Of a stretch of 64,000 nt of DNA, positions 35,312 through 47,075 are shown one piece after another. Each line of letters begins with the position of its first letter. The stretch's first letter is position 1. Under the pieces are notes generated by a model. It saw nothing but the letters and a program-made list of their open reading frames with translations, was not told where the DNA came from and did not search any database. The translations under genes were made by a program, and so were the position numbers. The DNA lies in assembly GCF_963675165.1 (NCBI RefSeq), contig NC_087386.1, positions 6,516,066 to 6,580,065 on the forward strand, in the 5' to 3' direction. Origin of the DNA: Halichondria panicea. Its lineage: Eukaryota; Porifera; Demospongiae; Suberitida; Halichondriidae.

Positions 35312-35410
35312 GATGGAGGCACAGCATTGTGTTTGGCCAGTCGGAAGGGTCACTGTGGAGTTGTTAGAATGTTGTTGGAGGCCAAGGCTGACGTCCACAT
35401 CAAGACTAAT
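35312..35410 (+). CDS. Ankyrin-repeat exon, B-type
   Basis: Between GTGTACAG and AAT|GTGAGT, 33 codons: D-G-G-T-A-L-C-L-A-S-R-K-G-H-C-G-V-V-R-M-L-L-E-A-K-A-D-V. The intron before it is only 46 bp. Confidence 0.8.
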
Positions 35411-35746
35411 GTGAGTCCCGCTGCATGGTGGTGTTTGTGTACTAGCTGTCACCTCTGTGTATGAGTGGACTGAGTAGTGGAGAGTGTACAATTAGCTGGT
35501 CCAGTTGCTGTGATAATTATATATAATTACATGGTTTATAATCTCAGAATTAACACATAGCTAGTAAATAATACTTAGCGAAGGAGGAATTCAATTGAGA
35601 ATGTTTAGTTTTAGGATCATGCTGCATGTCAATATTGATAATACTGCAAAATAATATTATTATGGCGATTTGTTTAGTTGGCGATCTTCACCTTGATTTA
35701 CCAACTCCCAAAAATTAATGTATTGCCGATTTATGGTCTATAACAG

Positions 35747-35845
35747 GAGAACTGGACAGCTATGTTTATAGCCAGTTACAATGGCCATGATGAGATAGTG
35801 ACGGTCCTCTTAGCAGCCAAGGCTGCAGTCAACATTCAGGACAAG
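35747..35845 (+). CDS. Ankyrin-repeat exon, C-type
   Basis: Between CTATAACAG and AAG|GTTGGT, 33 codons: E-N-W-T-A-M-F-I-A-S-Y-N-G-H-D-E-I-V-T-V-L-L-A-A-K-A. Reading frame and splice sites intact. Confidence 0.8.
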
Positions 35846-35903
35846 GTTGGTTTTGTTGTACAAACACATTTCCCACAACATGCTGTTTTCCTCCTATGTA
35901 CAG

Positions 35904-36002
35904 TCGGGACAGACCCCTCTTTGGGTAGCCAGTTTTAATGGTCACCAGAAATGTATGGAGCTCCTAATCGATGCTGGGGCCAATGTTAATGTACCCAGAG
36001 AG
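35904..36002 (+). CDS. Ankyrin-repeat exon, D-type
   Basis: Between TATGTACAG and GAG|GTGAGT, 33 codons: S-G-Q-T-P-L-W-V-A-S-F-N-G-H-Q-K-C-M-E-L-L-I-D-A-G-A. The following intron starts like the other D introns (GTAAGTAGCTGTAC, AGCCTCCCCATGTTCT), then repeats take over. Confidence 0.8.
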
Positions 36003-37551
36003 GTGAGTGTAAGTAGCTGTACAGGCACAGAGCCTCCCCATGTTCTTTTGACCTGGTCCGTTAGACACCAGAGATAATTAGGCACCATATAGAGCTGTAT
36101 TTGATTCAGTATAGTGTTCTGGAAGCCTTTGCCCAGGCAATTGGCAAGGCAAAACACCCTTTTACCCAGGCAAAATGCTATTTAACCCTGTATTTCCGCG
36201 GGTTACTGCCCCAGCAAACATAATGCTGGGGCAATAGCCAAATTGCCCATGCAGGCCGTAAGTGTGGAGCATGCGCAGCAGATCTAATTGTCAGCCACAG
36301 CTAGTGGAGGTCTTGCAAGTAGATGGATTTGGTTTTGAGCCGTACACGTGTGTATCTATCAGAGCTATACAGTATCGTGTGGTCACCAGGTTCTGATCCA
36401 TGCAGGCCTTGCACTTAATTGAATCTTGAATCCAAGCTGTTTTCTAGCCTTGATCCCAGGCAGCACTTCCTCGAAGAGTGGGCTTGGTATCGTGCGCATG
36501 CGCTAACCATTAGCCAGATACCGACTAACGCAGGATAACAACGAGTATATGCTCAGTAATACAATGACGTCACAAGGAACGGAAGTAGATTGAAGGAAGT
36601 AGATAGAAAGTTCGATTGAAGGTTTCTAGCTCATCTGAGAAAGAGCTGATAGCTACTCGCAGCCTGCTATGTTAACAAAGACTCACAGCCTGCAACAGTG
36701 TGGATGACCGAACGGAGTGAAAGCTGACAAGAGCCTATATTATGGACAGGCCCATCTAATAGACTAATACTAACTTTTAATAGTAAAGTCTACTATAATA
36801 TACTCTCACGGTCTCATATCAGAAAGAAAATAGCTGTACCATAAACCTACAGCTCTGCTAGCTAGCTATAATATATAGAATCAAGAGTTCATTAGGAAGA
36901 GTATACGCAACTCCAATAGACTGTACACAAAAGGCGTTCCATCTGATCATAGATATAAGAGAGAGGGATTGGAAACGGAAGTGGGCCTTGGAAAACATCC
37001 GCTTTCTTGTCTTCTTTTCTTGCCTCAAATGAGGAATGTGCTGTACATCTCCATCGGACTACGTAAGCTACTCATAGCAGCGAAAGAAGTATGAAAAGAG
37101 ACACAATCAACAATGCATTGGTACATGGTAATAGAGGAGAATTTGCAGAGCTAGTGGTATTGGATACTTGTTTCACAGTCTATAAAATCATCAGAGAATG
37201 CTTAGTTCCCTGAAATTTCTTTTGCTGCCAACTTATTAAATGGATGGAACTTTGTTTAAAAAAGAAAACCATCAAGAAGTCCACTAGTTTGAGGCAATAA
37301 CCATGCATGATCATTCACATGACAAGATACATAATATACACCATGTAATACATAATTCTTTCTTAAGTTCTTATAACAATAAGGAATTGTTTTCGCTTTT
37401 TTGATGAATCAATTGTATGAAATTTCTACTAGGCTGATGAGCTTACATTTCAATTTCCCATTCAATCAAGTACACTTGGAGACAGCAAAACACTGCTATA
37501 GTTGCTTTGAAAGTGTAAAACAAGTGGGATCAAACCGAACAATAAGTATTA
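36003..37551. other. Repeat-rich stretch, no exon recognised
   Basis: Starts as a D-type intron, then carries a TAGCCTTGATCCCAGGC end (36447), sequence homologous to 2515-2740 (AAGGTTTCTAGC, GCCTGCAACAGTGTG), and a GAGAGGGATTGGAAACGGAA end (36962). No protein homology seen. Confidence 0.4.
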
Positions 37552-37715
37552 TTTAGAACACACCTAGCCAAGATTAAGTGTTTTAATCTGTGTGCCGAGG
37601 ATGGCCTCGAGGTTAACGTGGTGCTCGAGGTGCAGCTGAATGCATTACGTAACCGAGAGGCCATCCGAGTGCACCAGCATTAAAACACGTGACTTGGCTA
37701 GATGTGTTCTAAAGG
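37552..37715. mobile_element. Small MITE (TTAGAACACACCTAGCCAAG ends)
   Basis: TTAGAACACACCTAGCCAAG and CTTGGCTAGATGTGTTCTAA are inverted ends 164 bp apart. A sister copy at 47489-47638 has the same ends and a palindromic CTCGAGGTTAACGT core. Confidence 0.65.
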
Positions 37716-37887
37716 ATTTAGTGCTGTCACGTGAGCTCTAGCCTCGTGGCAGCTAGCTACATTTTAAATCAGTTGCTGGTGGCTAGCTAGCTAGCTAGAC
37801 GTAATAGCAAGTTTTAGTAGGTTTGTAGATCCAGTAACTGATGCAAAGGAAAAGGAGATACTATCTAAAGCTATCTGGACTGACTGG

Positions 37888-38225
37888 GCATGTTACCACT
37901 GAACAGTCCCGATCCCACTATACTACTGGATATGCCTCCAGCTGATCTGGCTTACTGGATGGGAAACTTTGTGCGCAAACTATATGGCAATGAGTATCTG
38001 GTTTGCTCTTTTGGAACGCTATGATATTCGAAGCACCTTTGATGAAACGCGATTATATGGATCTGGCTTAGGTACAGGTACGTATACATCTTCGAAGCAA
38101 GCTGAGTCTATTTCTCCAGACGAAAAAGCGATGCTATGGTCAAGTCAGCAATTCGGTACACTTACTACACATAAAACAAGTCGAAACGATAACATTCAAC
38201 TTTCTAATACTTTTCAGCTTTGCTT
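37888..38225 (+). pseudogene. DUF3504 (Crypton/KIAA1958-like recombinase-type) remnant
   Basis: Two conserved blocks are visible: P-P-A-D-L-A-Y-W-M-G-N-F-V (about 37931) and G-L-G-T-G-T-Y-T ... K-Q-A-E-S-I-S-P-D-E-K-A-M-L-W (38065-38140). Both match the minus-strand remnant at 44404-47230. The segment between them in the family is missing, and the frame closes after the second block. A decayed, internally deleted paralog. Confidence 0.55.
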
Positions 38226-39226
38226 GTGTACGTATTCAATCTGCTTGTATTATGCTTGTATTATTATTATAATTATGATGACATTCAGATTCAATCTGCT
38301 TGTATTATGGTTGTTTGATAAAAAGTGTGCATTAACAAACCTACTTAAAGCACACTTAACCAACTTAAAGCACACTTAAGTGTGGATTAAGTTATTTAAT
38401 CCATGGTCACCTGACTGATTTCAGATGAGCTGATTGGCTGGAGATCATGTGATCCAGCACTAATTATTAACAAAAACCCATAAACATGATTATTATAGCT
38501 ATAATTATGATGTTTAGCACTCTAATCAGACGTGCAGTTTTAGATGGAGAGAAGCCGGTAACATGTATGAGAGTGGTGACGTGTAGGGGTGTAGAGAGGA
38601 GGATATATTCTTTTGTCTTCTTTTCTTTAGCGTATACTCTTGCGAACAGTAAGTTTCGGCTTGCGAGGTATTGCTATATAAAATATAGATGAAACAGCAT
38701 TTGTAGTAGATAATTATCTCGGCCTATACAGGCTCTTCACCACAATCTACTACCGGGCCAATAACAATTATGAGGTAAAAATAGGTGACTACACATTCAT
38801 GCACACAAAAGCTATACATCCACCTGATCCAAAACAGTGGCATAGGAAGATTTTTTGCAAGGGGGGCTCATAGTAGCCTGGCCACGCCCTCCCCGACTTC
38901 GTATTCTTGCGAAAGAGGCTGGAATTCGAGACTAGGCTCATAGATCAATCATTATCTCCGTGGTAAATCTATCACTTTGCACTTTAGACGTTTGAAACCT
39001 AGCCCATCATCGAAATAATCACATAATCTACAGTTCAATAGCTTGCTGGCTGCAGCCAGCATGTTGTAGCGAAGCTAGCTCAACAGTTCAAGCTAAACAT
39101 TGCTCTCCAACAAGGGGTGGCTCCACCACAATTCCTACGCCACTGCAAAACTAATGCTTTTGGGAGGATCACCAAGCCAGCTTAGCATAAGGGAATGTAT
39201 GCCTAAAATTTAAATTTCTGTAACGC

Positions 39227-40831
39227 CATAGATATAAGAAGGGAGAGGGATGGGAAACGCTACGTAAATAGCATTGACGATCCGCGTTTCGGTCAATGTT
39301 TTCTTCTTTATTTCCTCCAACCCATGCTTTTAGCTAGTACTAGGCTATAAACTAGCTACTGAGCTCCATGTATTAGCAATGGCTAGTGGAACAGTCACAA
39401 CAAGGTAGCAGCAACAGTTAGTGAGACCCTCCAAGCAGTAAAAAGCAGCTTGGATAGCAAATTCTTGAGAGGAGCTCTGTCTGTACCGTTGAGTATTCCA
39501 GTACAGTCACAGACATGATAGAGAATTATGGAAATGTAGCAAAGTTCTGTCGTAAATTACTGTGCCGATACGATGAACCAACTATCAATGAATACAAAGA
39601 GACATTTACCTACATTCAATCATTGATGTAACTTTCTAAATGGGTGCACAAAAAGTCTGCTTTTAAAAACCAGCTTACTAAGACAAAAATGAACATTACT
39701 TACCAACCTAAAGCCAAGTAGCTTTGCATACAATGCCCAGCTACTTAAGAAAGAGGGAATCATTAATATTTTGGGCTGTAGTCACAGCCTCTCCTTGTAG
39801 AAGGTACACAAAGCCACTAGATAGAGCCGAAACGATAATACAACACTCAAAAAACTGCCTTTGAAAGTTTTCAAGCTCTTGGTGAGATACACAACGCTTC
39901 TATATGATGCACAGTAGGTGTGGATGCTCAGCACAGTACTAAGAGTTCCAGTGGGGAGCTGTGAATGATAGTAAAAACATTTCCCGCTGGGTGTCTAGAG
40001 CTGAAATGCGGATCAACTTTTGGCATTACACAGAAGTGATTGTGCGCACGTGCTCCGTTTCCCATTCCTCTCCCAGGGGCGGATCCAGGGGTGATTTTGA
40101 GGGACTGAAGCCCCCCCCCTTTTGAAAAAACTACCTATGTATTGCTAGTCTGAGGTTACAACAATTTTGCCACCAACCTTGTTACTTATGCATCTGCATG
40201 TAGACTCACTGACTTAAGAGATGCTAGACAATAGCCAAGTCTAGCTACTAAGAGTATAAAGGATGTAGGCTAGCTAGCTGGACATGCATACTAACTATAC
40301 TATACTATATGAACTGATAAAGTGCATAGGTCAACTATTGCTGTTGCTGAGTCAGCTCCTTGTGCAATGTTTTGTAGCCTCGATCATATCCCAGGCCTCT
40401 TTTCCTAGGCCAGGCCTTGTGAAGGAGGCTATTGTGCATGCTGTTGAGCTGCAACATGGAGACTTTTCAGCTAGTTGCAAGGAAGCAGCCTTATCTCCTC
40501 TCACTCTCAGTGCAGTCTGGGTAGGCATTGTGATTCTTTCATGTACCAAGAGTGCATGAATGTAGATGTAACATACATCCTTTTGTAGAACGAGTTTTTT
40601 GTATTAACTTTTTCATATTCAGTATTCACTTATTAATATGACAGTTCAAAGGTAAAAGTGTGAGCAAATTGTAAAAAGCAAAAATTTCGCCTCCGGCGAG
40701 GCGGGAGGGGGAGCAATACCCACCCCCTGGGTGGCTCCGCCACCCTCGTACGGGGCTTTGCCCCTTTCTACTAGCCCCCCCCCCTTTCATTTTTCCTGGA
40801 TCCGCCCCTGCTCTCCCTTCTTATATCTATG
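39227..40831. mobile_element. Inverted-repeat element with 7-bp duplication, carrying a nested hAT-like insertion
   Basis: CATAGATATAAGAAGGGAGA on the left and CTTCTTATATCTATG on the right are inverted ends, flanked by GTAACGC at 39220-39226 and 40832-40838. The right inverted repeat is split by the element at 40074-40810. No coding region of known family; related ends occur near 4976 and 36950. Confidence 0.65.
40074..40810. mobile_element. hAT-like non-autonomous element (CAGGGGCGGATCCAGG ends)
   Basis: CAGGGGCGGATCCAGG and CCTGGATCCGCCCCTG are perfect inverted ends, a well-known hAT-type terminus. CTCTCC repeats on both sides, so part of a target duplication is visible. It landed in the terminal repeat of the 39227-40831 element. 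Confidence 0.7.
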
Positions 40832-41406
40832 GTAACGCTTAGCGTACTCCCAAAAAAGGGATCTTTAGTGGTGCTCATTAATTCAACTTTTTTCTAGCAC
40901 TAAATTCTACCATGGGCCAGCTGATGTATGACTAATTTTCTTTGGCTTGGGGTGATACCACATGATTTATATACACAAGCAGACCAAAGTGTACGACCTA
41001 AACATTAATCATCTCAGAGAAAAAGGGATAAATGTGTATACAATACAAGATTAAACTTACCTATGAAGAAGATAGTTACAACGGTAAATAGAGCTTGAAC
41101 AATGGTTATTCATGCACTATCATATATAAAGCACAGTTGCACTGGATACTGGAGAGAACTTTACAGAATATTAGTGACAACTCGGAAAATCCTAGACTTG
41201 CATGCAGTAATTTCAGTTACCCGCGAAGTTCCTGGGGAATAGATTATCCATCATTAGGCGAGGCGCGGATGTAAAATAAAATGAAATTTTACGGGGAAAA
41301 TGTCCAATAATTTTGCGCATGCGCAAGAGCAGTCCTTCTCTTCAATAGAGGGCCTGTGAAAGATTTTTTCTAGCCATGCAGCAAGACATATTTTCATGCT
41401 GGAAAC

Positions 41407-42737
41407 TAGCCTCGATCCCAGGCCGATCCGTCTCTAATTGAACGCTAGGTCGCCTCCTCGGCCTGGTATTGATTGTATCTGGGCGTGACCGGAAATTGGT
41501 AAGTATCAGCTATGTACTGTAAAATCTTCAGTTTATCACAGTTGGCTAAAAATACAGCGATATAATGATATAATGACACTAGAAATTAATACTGTGCACA
41601 GCAGTACTGCGTCCATAATAAATGCAGATGTTTAGAAGCGAAGATCTCAAACAAGAGCTTCCAGAAAGACTTAATAAATACTGCGTTGGATATGCCTGCT
41701 AAGCCTTCAGGTGGCATAACAAAGATTGTGTGTTCACAGTGCATCAAGAGACAGTAGAATCCTGACGTCACTGGTCAGGATAGCAACCACAAGTGTTGAA
41801 AGAGCCATTCCACGTCCGTAGTTTTAGTGCAGGTAGTTCTATAAGATCGGACCCTTGGGAAGGACACGAGTGGCACTGGGGCATCCTCTTTCAATTAGTT
41901 CACACCCATCAGCTAGGAGGAGTACGACGGGGGTTGGAGGGGAAGGTTCCATTTTGCTCCTGTATACAAATTAGTATGAACTTAAATTCACCATTCCACT
42001 ATACATTTTGTAACTCACAGTGATGGTCCACACAAACTAGCCACGATCCCAGGCCGCACTTCCTTGAAGGCCGGTGAAGGAGGCTAACACAACACCAGTG
42101 CCAGTGCCGTAATGTCATATCTTGATCCAGATACCAAGGATTGGGCTATAGGCTATAGTGTACAATTTCCAATGATGAAAGGGGATTATTGATTTATATC
42201 GCTCACCTTGACAATACATCCCAGGCCCAGCCACTTGTGGACACCCCTGAGCATAGTATACAAGAGATCGATGGCCAGAGTCTGAGGATAGACTCTACCA
42301 AGTGTATCTGGCAATCAATGGTCTAATCAAGCGCTTGTATTAAATTGTGTAGTCAATCAAAGGTAGCCACTGACGGAAGAAACTTGAGAACCTAGGTCTG
42401 TTCTTTCACAAGAGTGATGCTCCTTCTTCCTTCGCACAAGACAGCTCCTCACACTCTAGCTAGCTAAGCCTATATCTATGACAAACTAAACGAATAGACC
42501 TATGACACGGAGTTCTTTGTGATTTAACGGTGATTTTACGGAGTAAGTATGCTTACATACACTATTAGTGTTCTATTCGCTCCACCTTGCTCAGGTATTC
42601 GCTCTTTTTTAGCGAATACCTGAGCAACCACAGCAACCACAGCACATGCCCAGATACACGCCCAGATACAATCAATACCAGGCCGAGGAGGCGACCTAGC
42701 GTTCAATTAGAGACGGATCGGCCTGGGATCGAGGCTA
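41407..42737. mobile_element. Inverted-repeat element with perfect 9-bp duplication
   Basis: The TAGCCTCGATCCCAGGCCGA end is inverted at the right end, and the match extends about 80 bp into each arm (CGTCTCTAATTGAACGCTAG). GCTGGAAAC flanks it exactly at 41398-41406 and 42738-42746. The 1331-bp body has only short frames of unknown origin. Confidence 0.85.
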
Positions 42738-43858
42738 GCTGGAAACATGAGTATAATTATACTTAGTGCTGATCACGTGACCACTAGCCAATGACAGTGC
42801 ACAAAAGTGGTCGTGTGACACCTACAATAGCATAATGCACACTTAAGTGTGCTTTAACTAGTTAATGCACACTTTTTTCTTTATATTATTTTTGTATCAA
42901 TCAAGAGCGCAGAAAGGAATTACATACGTGCAAAATATGAATATTGATTGTGCAATTCAGTTTGTAAAGATGAATGTTCAAACATGGCTTAATTTTGGGC
43001 TTTTTCTTCATAGGGATAAAGTCATTATTATCATCATTAGCATCCATACACAGTTTCTTGTTCTCTTTCTTGTCTATTTGTAGGAGCAGTGCCATCGATA
43101 CCTTGTATTGCTGGTCGGGTCCAGTTCGTTTATATTTATGTAGAGCTTCAAGCGAGCGATGTCCTGTATACGTTCCTATATTTCCCACCTACTACACTTT
43201 TGCCATGTAGTCTAGTGGGGTTTAACTGTCATAAATTGGCACCTCAGGGCTACAAGGGAAAATATGGCTCATAAATTGGCACCTCGAGCATATGCAGTAA
43301 AAATAAATTAATGGTGTTTTCGATGAATGGAATTGTCTTGCATGAGAAACAAAATGATAAATGAAAACATAGAGACAGAGGGTGCAGTCTGTAGACTAGT
43401 TCATCAAAAATTCTGCTGTGTGCTTGCAGAAGGAGCTGCTTTAGAGACACTCTGGGAGAGGGCTAGGGCTCAGGCTGAGCCTTGCTCACTAGCACTAGTA
43501 CTGCACGCACTGCACTAGGCCTGTTCAGCTTCTGTATTTAAATAAAAAGCCAGTTTAGTAATAATATAGGAGTGATTATTTTAAGCTTACCTTTGCTTGC
43601 CTACTAGCCTGGCATAGCTGAAGAGAGCTGGTCTAGACACAAGAGAGCTGGTCTAGACACCGTCTAGAGCTAGCTGTGTTGTTTCTTCTGGCTGGTTGCT
43701 GCGCAGTAAGTGGAGGGAGGGGCTAACTAATTGAACAGAGAGGGGGAGTGGCTCTGTACCGTTCGCTTTGAGGGAGGGGCTGGCTGCTCATATTCTGTCC
43801 AGGCTGCGCAAGGATTTGAGTGTGGACAGCAGCCCTGGTGTGAACGAGCTATCTTTTC

Positions 43859-44271
43859 CTAGTTGTCTTCTTGTTTGAATAGTGTTGCTATGTGGTAGTC
43901 ATGCAGCTTGATGCATAGCAACCAGTCAGCCAATCAGATGGGACATATATCAATTAATGTACAGTGCCTCAGGGTTTATGACAGTAAATCACACCTCCCC
44001 CTCGGGCTTACGCCCTCGTAGTCGGGAGGTTTACTGTCATAAACCCCTCTACACTGTACATGTATTTAATGTACAGTGTAGAGGGGTTTATGACAGTAAG
44101 CCTCCCGACTACGAGGGCGTAAGCCCGAGGGGGAGGTGTGGTTTACTGTCATAAACCCCGAGGCACTGTGCATTAATTGATATATGTCCCATCTGATTGG
44201 CTGACTGGTTGCTATGCATCAAGTTGCATGACTACCACATAGCAACACTATTCAAACAAGAAGACAACTAG
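43859..44271. repeat. 413-bp near-perfect palindrome
   Basis: CTAGTTGTCTTCTTGTTTGA at the left is inverted at the right, and the arms remain almost identical to the centre (about 44065). Each arm itself contains the inverted pair TTTACTGTCATAAACCCC / GGGGTTTATGACAGTAA. Short frames across it are palindrome translations. Confidence 0.75.
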
Positions 44272-44403
44272 ATTTGCGACAGCTTTAAGTTATTTCTTCC
44301 TACAGGCTGCTTCCCATAGCGTGCATGGGATGCCAGAACCATCATCAGGGAGAGGTCAACAATAAAAAATAATCCACACCCTGGGGTAAATAGAGGAGAT
44401 ACT

Positions 44404-44740
44404 TCACAAATATATTAACAATACAATGCTCTGGATTGCATGTATCTTCATATTGCCTGACGACTTTATAGGGTCCACCTTAATGTGCTTGAGCCCACCT
44501 CTGTTGCTCTTATTTCCATAGTCTGTGTACTGCATGTACACCCTCGACTTTTCATCGACTTTCTTTGTAAACTGGTCACGTTTAAGGTTACGATGCTCAT
44601 AGCTTTGTAGAGCAAACACCTTGCAATTATAGAAATACACAGTGTTTGTGGGTATCTGGGCGTTGTGCGTACCAAAGATCCCTTGTGCCCAAAGAACGGC
44701 TTCCTCATCAGGTGAGATTGGTTCTGCTTGTTTCTTAGAT
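44404..44740 (-). pseudogene. DUF3504 (Crypton/KIAA1958-like) C-terminal part
   Basis: On the minus strand the frame reads K-K-Q-A-E-P-I-S-P-D-E-E-A-V-L-W, G-I-F-G-T-H, N-T-V-Y-F-Y-N, Y-E-H-R-N-L-K-R-D-Q-F, and G-N-K-S-N-R-G-G-L-K-H-I-K-V. This is the typical block order of DUF3504 proteins, which derive from Crypton tyrosine recombinases. The frame closes soon after. Upstream it runs into a TA-flanked MITE; beyond that, earlier parts of the same protein continue. Confidence 0.7.
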
Positions 44741-44741
44741 A

Positions 44742-44966
44742 CCATATAGCGCGAAATTTTCGAGGCACTTATATTTCGTGGATTAGCCTCTAAAAACCAT
44801 TTCGTTGCACAATGTTCGCGGAATGACTGCTTACCGGAAGCCACGCCTTTAAATCTTTGCATGATAGCAGGTAATTCTAATTAAAGAACACTTTTTGTAG
44901 ACTTAATTTTCGTGTAGAATTCTAATCCGCGAAAATTAAGCCCCTCGAAAATTTCACGCTATACGG
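44742..44966. mobile_element. TA-flanked MITE inside the DUF3504 remnant
   Basis: CCATATAGCGCGAAATTTTC and GAAAATTTCACGCTATACGG are inverted ends bordered by TA at 44740-44741 and 44967-44968. Reading the host remnant across one TA keeps the minus-strand frame open from H-G-T-G-L-G to S-K-K-Q-A-E, so the element inserted cleanly. Confidence 0.75.
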
Positions 44967-44968
44967 TA

Positions 44969-45059
44969 CTCCCAAACCCGTTCCATGAAGGCGCTTCACC
45001 AAAGTACTTCGAAAGTTCCCAAACCTAGATCAAGCGGACTCAAGGGGTTGACATTATAC
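44969..45059 (-). pseudogene. DUF3504 remnant, middle part
   Basis: The minus strand encodes N-P-L-S-P-L-D then, after a one-base frame change, K-R-L-H-G-T-G-L-G. Both are expected just upstream of K-Q-A-E-P-I in the family. The segment ends where the foldback element begins. Confidence 0.5.
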
Positions 45060-47075
45060 TATGGTGGCCCAGAGAGTTCACAGAGTACAATTGACCTTCG
45101 CTAGTAGACAGTACAATTGACCTTCGCTAGTAGAGAGTTGACCTTCGCTAGTGGACAGTACGATTGACCTTCGCTAGTGGACAGTACGATTAACCTTCGC
45201 TAGTGGAGAGTAAAAGAGACCTTCGCTAGTAGGTAGTACGATAAACCTTCGCTAGTAGAGAGTACGATTAACCTTCGCTAGTGGAGAGTTCATTTTTTTT
45301 TAGTAAAAGCTCACCTTCTAGCTAAAAACCTTTACCTAGGTATGTAGGGGGGTGCTGACCTTATATTGACCTTTGCTACACACAGACGCTATCTATTAGT
45401 TGGGCGGAGTCCAACCAACGCTTCGCTCATGGTTGGGTATCAGTACATGTAGCAGTTTTGTTCCCACTGCAAGAAATTTGCAGCCCAATCAGATTGCTGC
45501 GTTCAAGTGGGAAACCTTTCAGCTCAATTTAGCTGACAAGGCAAGCTGGGACACTGTATTTTAGCTGTATTTCTCTGGAGAATGCAGAAACAGCTCCTGC
45601 TGGATATCTAGGCTACTAGAAAAGAAGCATCTATGAATGAAGCTTGAACAGTAGTATCTTTGTATTGATTAATTAAAAGGACTTGTCTTTGTTTTAAGTT
45701 TTGTTGTGCTACCAATCTAAGATTAGATCATTAGTTTGGACAAAACCTGTGATATGTATGCCTTCTTTGGTCTTCGAAAAAGCTTCTCCAGAAGCCTTGG
45801 AGTAGTCTTATAGCTGGCTGTACCTCTCTTTGTGCTAGATGTCTAACTATTATGAAAAATTTTATTTCTGCCTGCACCTAAATTTAGGTTACAGTATTCT
45901 TCTACTTTCTCTAAGAGTCTGAGGTCTTTCTTGAATTCCAAAACAACTATAGCTAGATCCAGGCAGCTAGAATAGCCATCCATTGATTTCTTTATATCGC
46001 ACCCCTGAGCCATGCGGTTGTCAGCCACTTAAGATTAAACAATATTCATACTCTGTCTCAAGTACAGGTGGAACAAAACTGCTACGTGTACTGATACCCC
46101 CAGAGCGCAGCGTTGGTTGGACTCCGCCCAACTAGCTATCTATATCTATATCTATAAATATTAAAGAGCCATGCTGGCCTGCTTTGGACAGCAGGCACAA
46201 CACTAGATGTCCTAGTGACTCACTAGCCTAGTAGGCTACAGTTGAACAGTAAGCAATTAAGCTGCATGGTTGCTTATTTGTGTGCTGATGTTTCTACTGA
46301 GTACATGTAGGATTTGTTGTAGTAGCTAGTTTATAATAATACAATAATTCCATGTTCTACTCTAGGGCTGTTCAGTGTTGAGTGGACTATTTTTCTTTTG
46401 CCAGATTGAAGTCCAGAGTAGAACATGTAGCCTGTAGGAATGACTGTATTAGAACATGTAGAGGCATAAACAACAGCACACAAACAAGCTCAACTTACTG
46501 TTCAACTGTAAGGCTACTATAGGCTAGTGTTGTGCCTGCTGTCCAAAGCAGGCTATGCATGGCTCTTTAATATAATATAGCATCGGTGTGTAGCAAAGGT
46601 CAAATATAAGGTCAGCACCCCCCTACATACCTAGGTAAAAGTTTTTAGCTAGGTGAGCTTTTACTAGAAAAAAATGAACTCTCCACTAGCGAAGGTTAAT
46701 CCTACTCTCTACTAGTGAAGGTTTATCGTACTACCTACTAGCGAAGGTCACTTTTACTCTCCACTAGCGAAGGTTAATCGTACTGTCCACTAGCGAAGGT
46801 CACTCGTACTCTCCACTAGCGAAGGTTAATCGTACTGTCCACTAGCGAAGGTCAATCGTACTCTCCACTAGCGAAGGTTAATCGTACTGTCCACTAGCGA
46901 AGGTCAATCGTACTGTCCACTAGCGAAGGTCAACTCTCTACTAGCGAAGGTCAACTCTCTACTAGCGAAGGTCAACTCCCTACTAGCGATGGTCAACTCT
47001 CTACTAGCGAAGGTCAATCGTACTGTCCACTAGCGAAGGTCAATCGTACTCTTGTGAACTCTCTGGGCCACCGTA
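45060..47075. mobile_element. Foldback element with about 26-bp subterminal repeats
   Basis: TATGGTGGCCCAGAGAGTTC on the left and GAACTCTCTGGGCCACCGTA on the right are inverted ends. The left arm has eight and the right arm fifteen copies of a unit containing CCTTCGCTAGTGGACAGTACGA or the inverse. The inner region (46140-46580) is another inverted pair (AGAGCCATGCTGGCCTGCTT). It inserted in the DUF3504 gene and was itself hit by the 45397-46134 element. Confidence 0.75.
45397..46134. mobile_element. 738-bp inverted-repeat element with perfect 9-bp duplication
   Basis: TAGTTGGGCGGAGTCCAACC and GGTTGGACTCCGCCCAACTA are inverted ends; GCTATCTAT flanks both sides exactly (45388-45396, 46135-46143). 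A sister copy, enlarged by a LINE, spans 59154-62708. No transposase encoded. Confidence 0.85.

Noticed and set aside
41793-42023. Possible captured gene fragment in the 41407-42737 element
   Set aside because: No recognisable family and no splice signals supporting it; left as unknown element interior.
43957-44154. Open frame with duplicated peptide blocks
   Set aside because: Translation through the 413-bp palindrome.
44477-44768. Second minus frame overlapping the DUF3504 remnant
   Set aside because: Overlaps the recognised frame and shows none of the family blocks.
45060-47075. CRISPR-like appearance of regularly spaced repeats
   Set aside because: Units are contiguous variants without unique spacers, occur in both arms of a foldback element, and the context is animal nuclear DNA.
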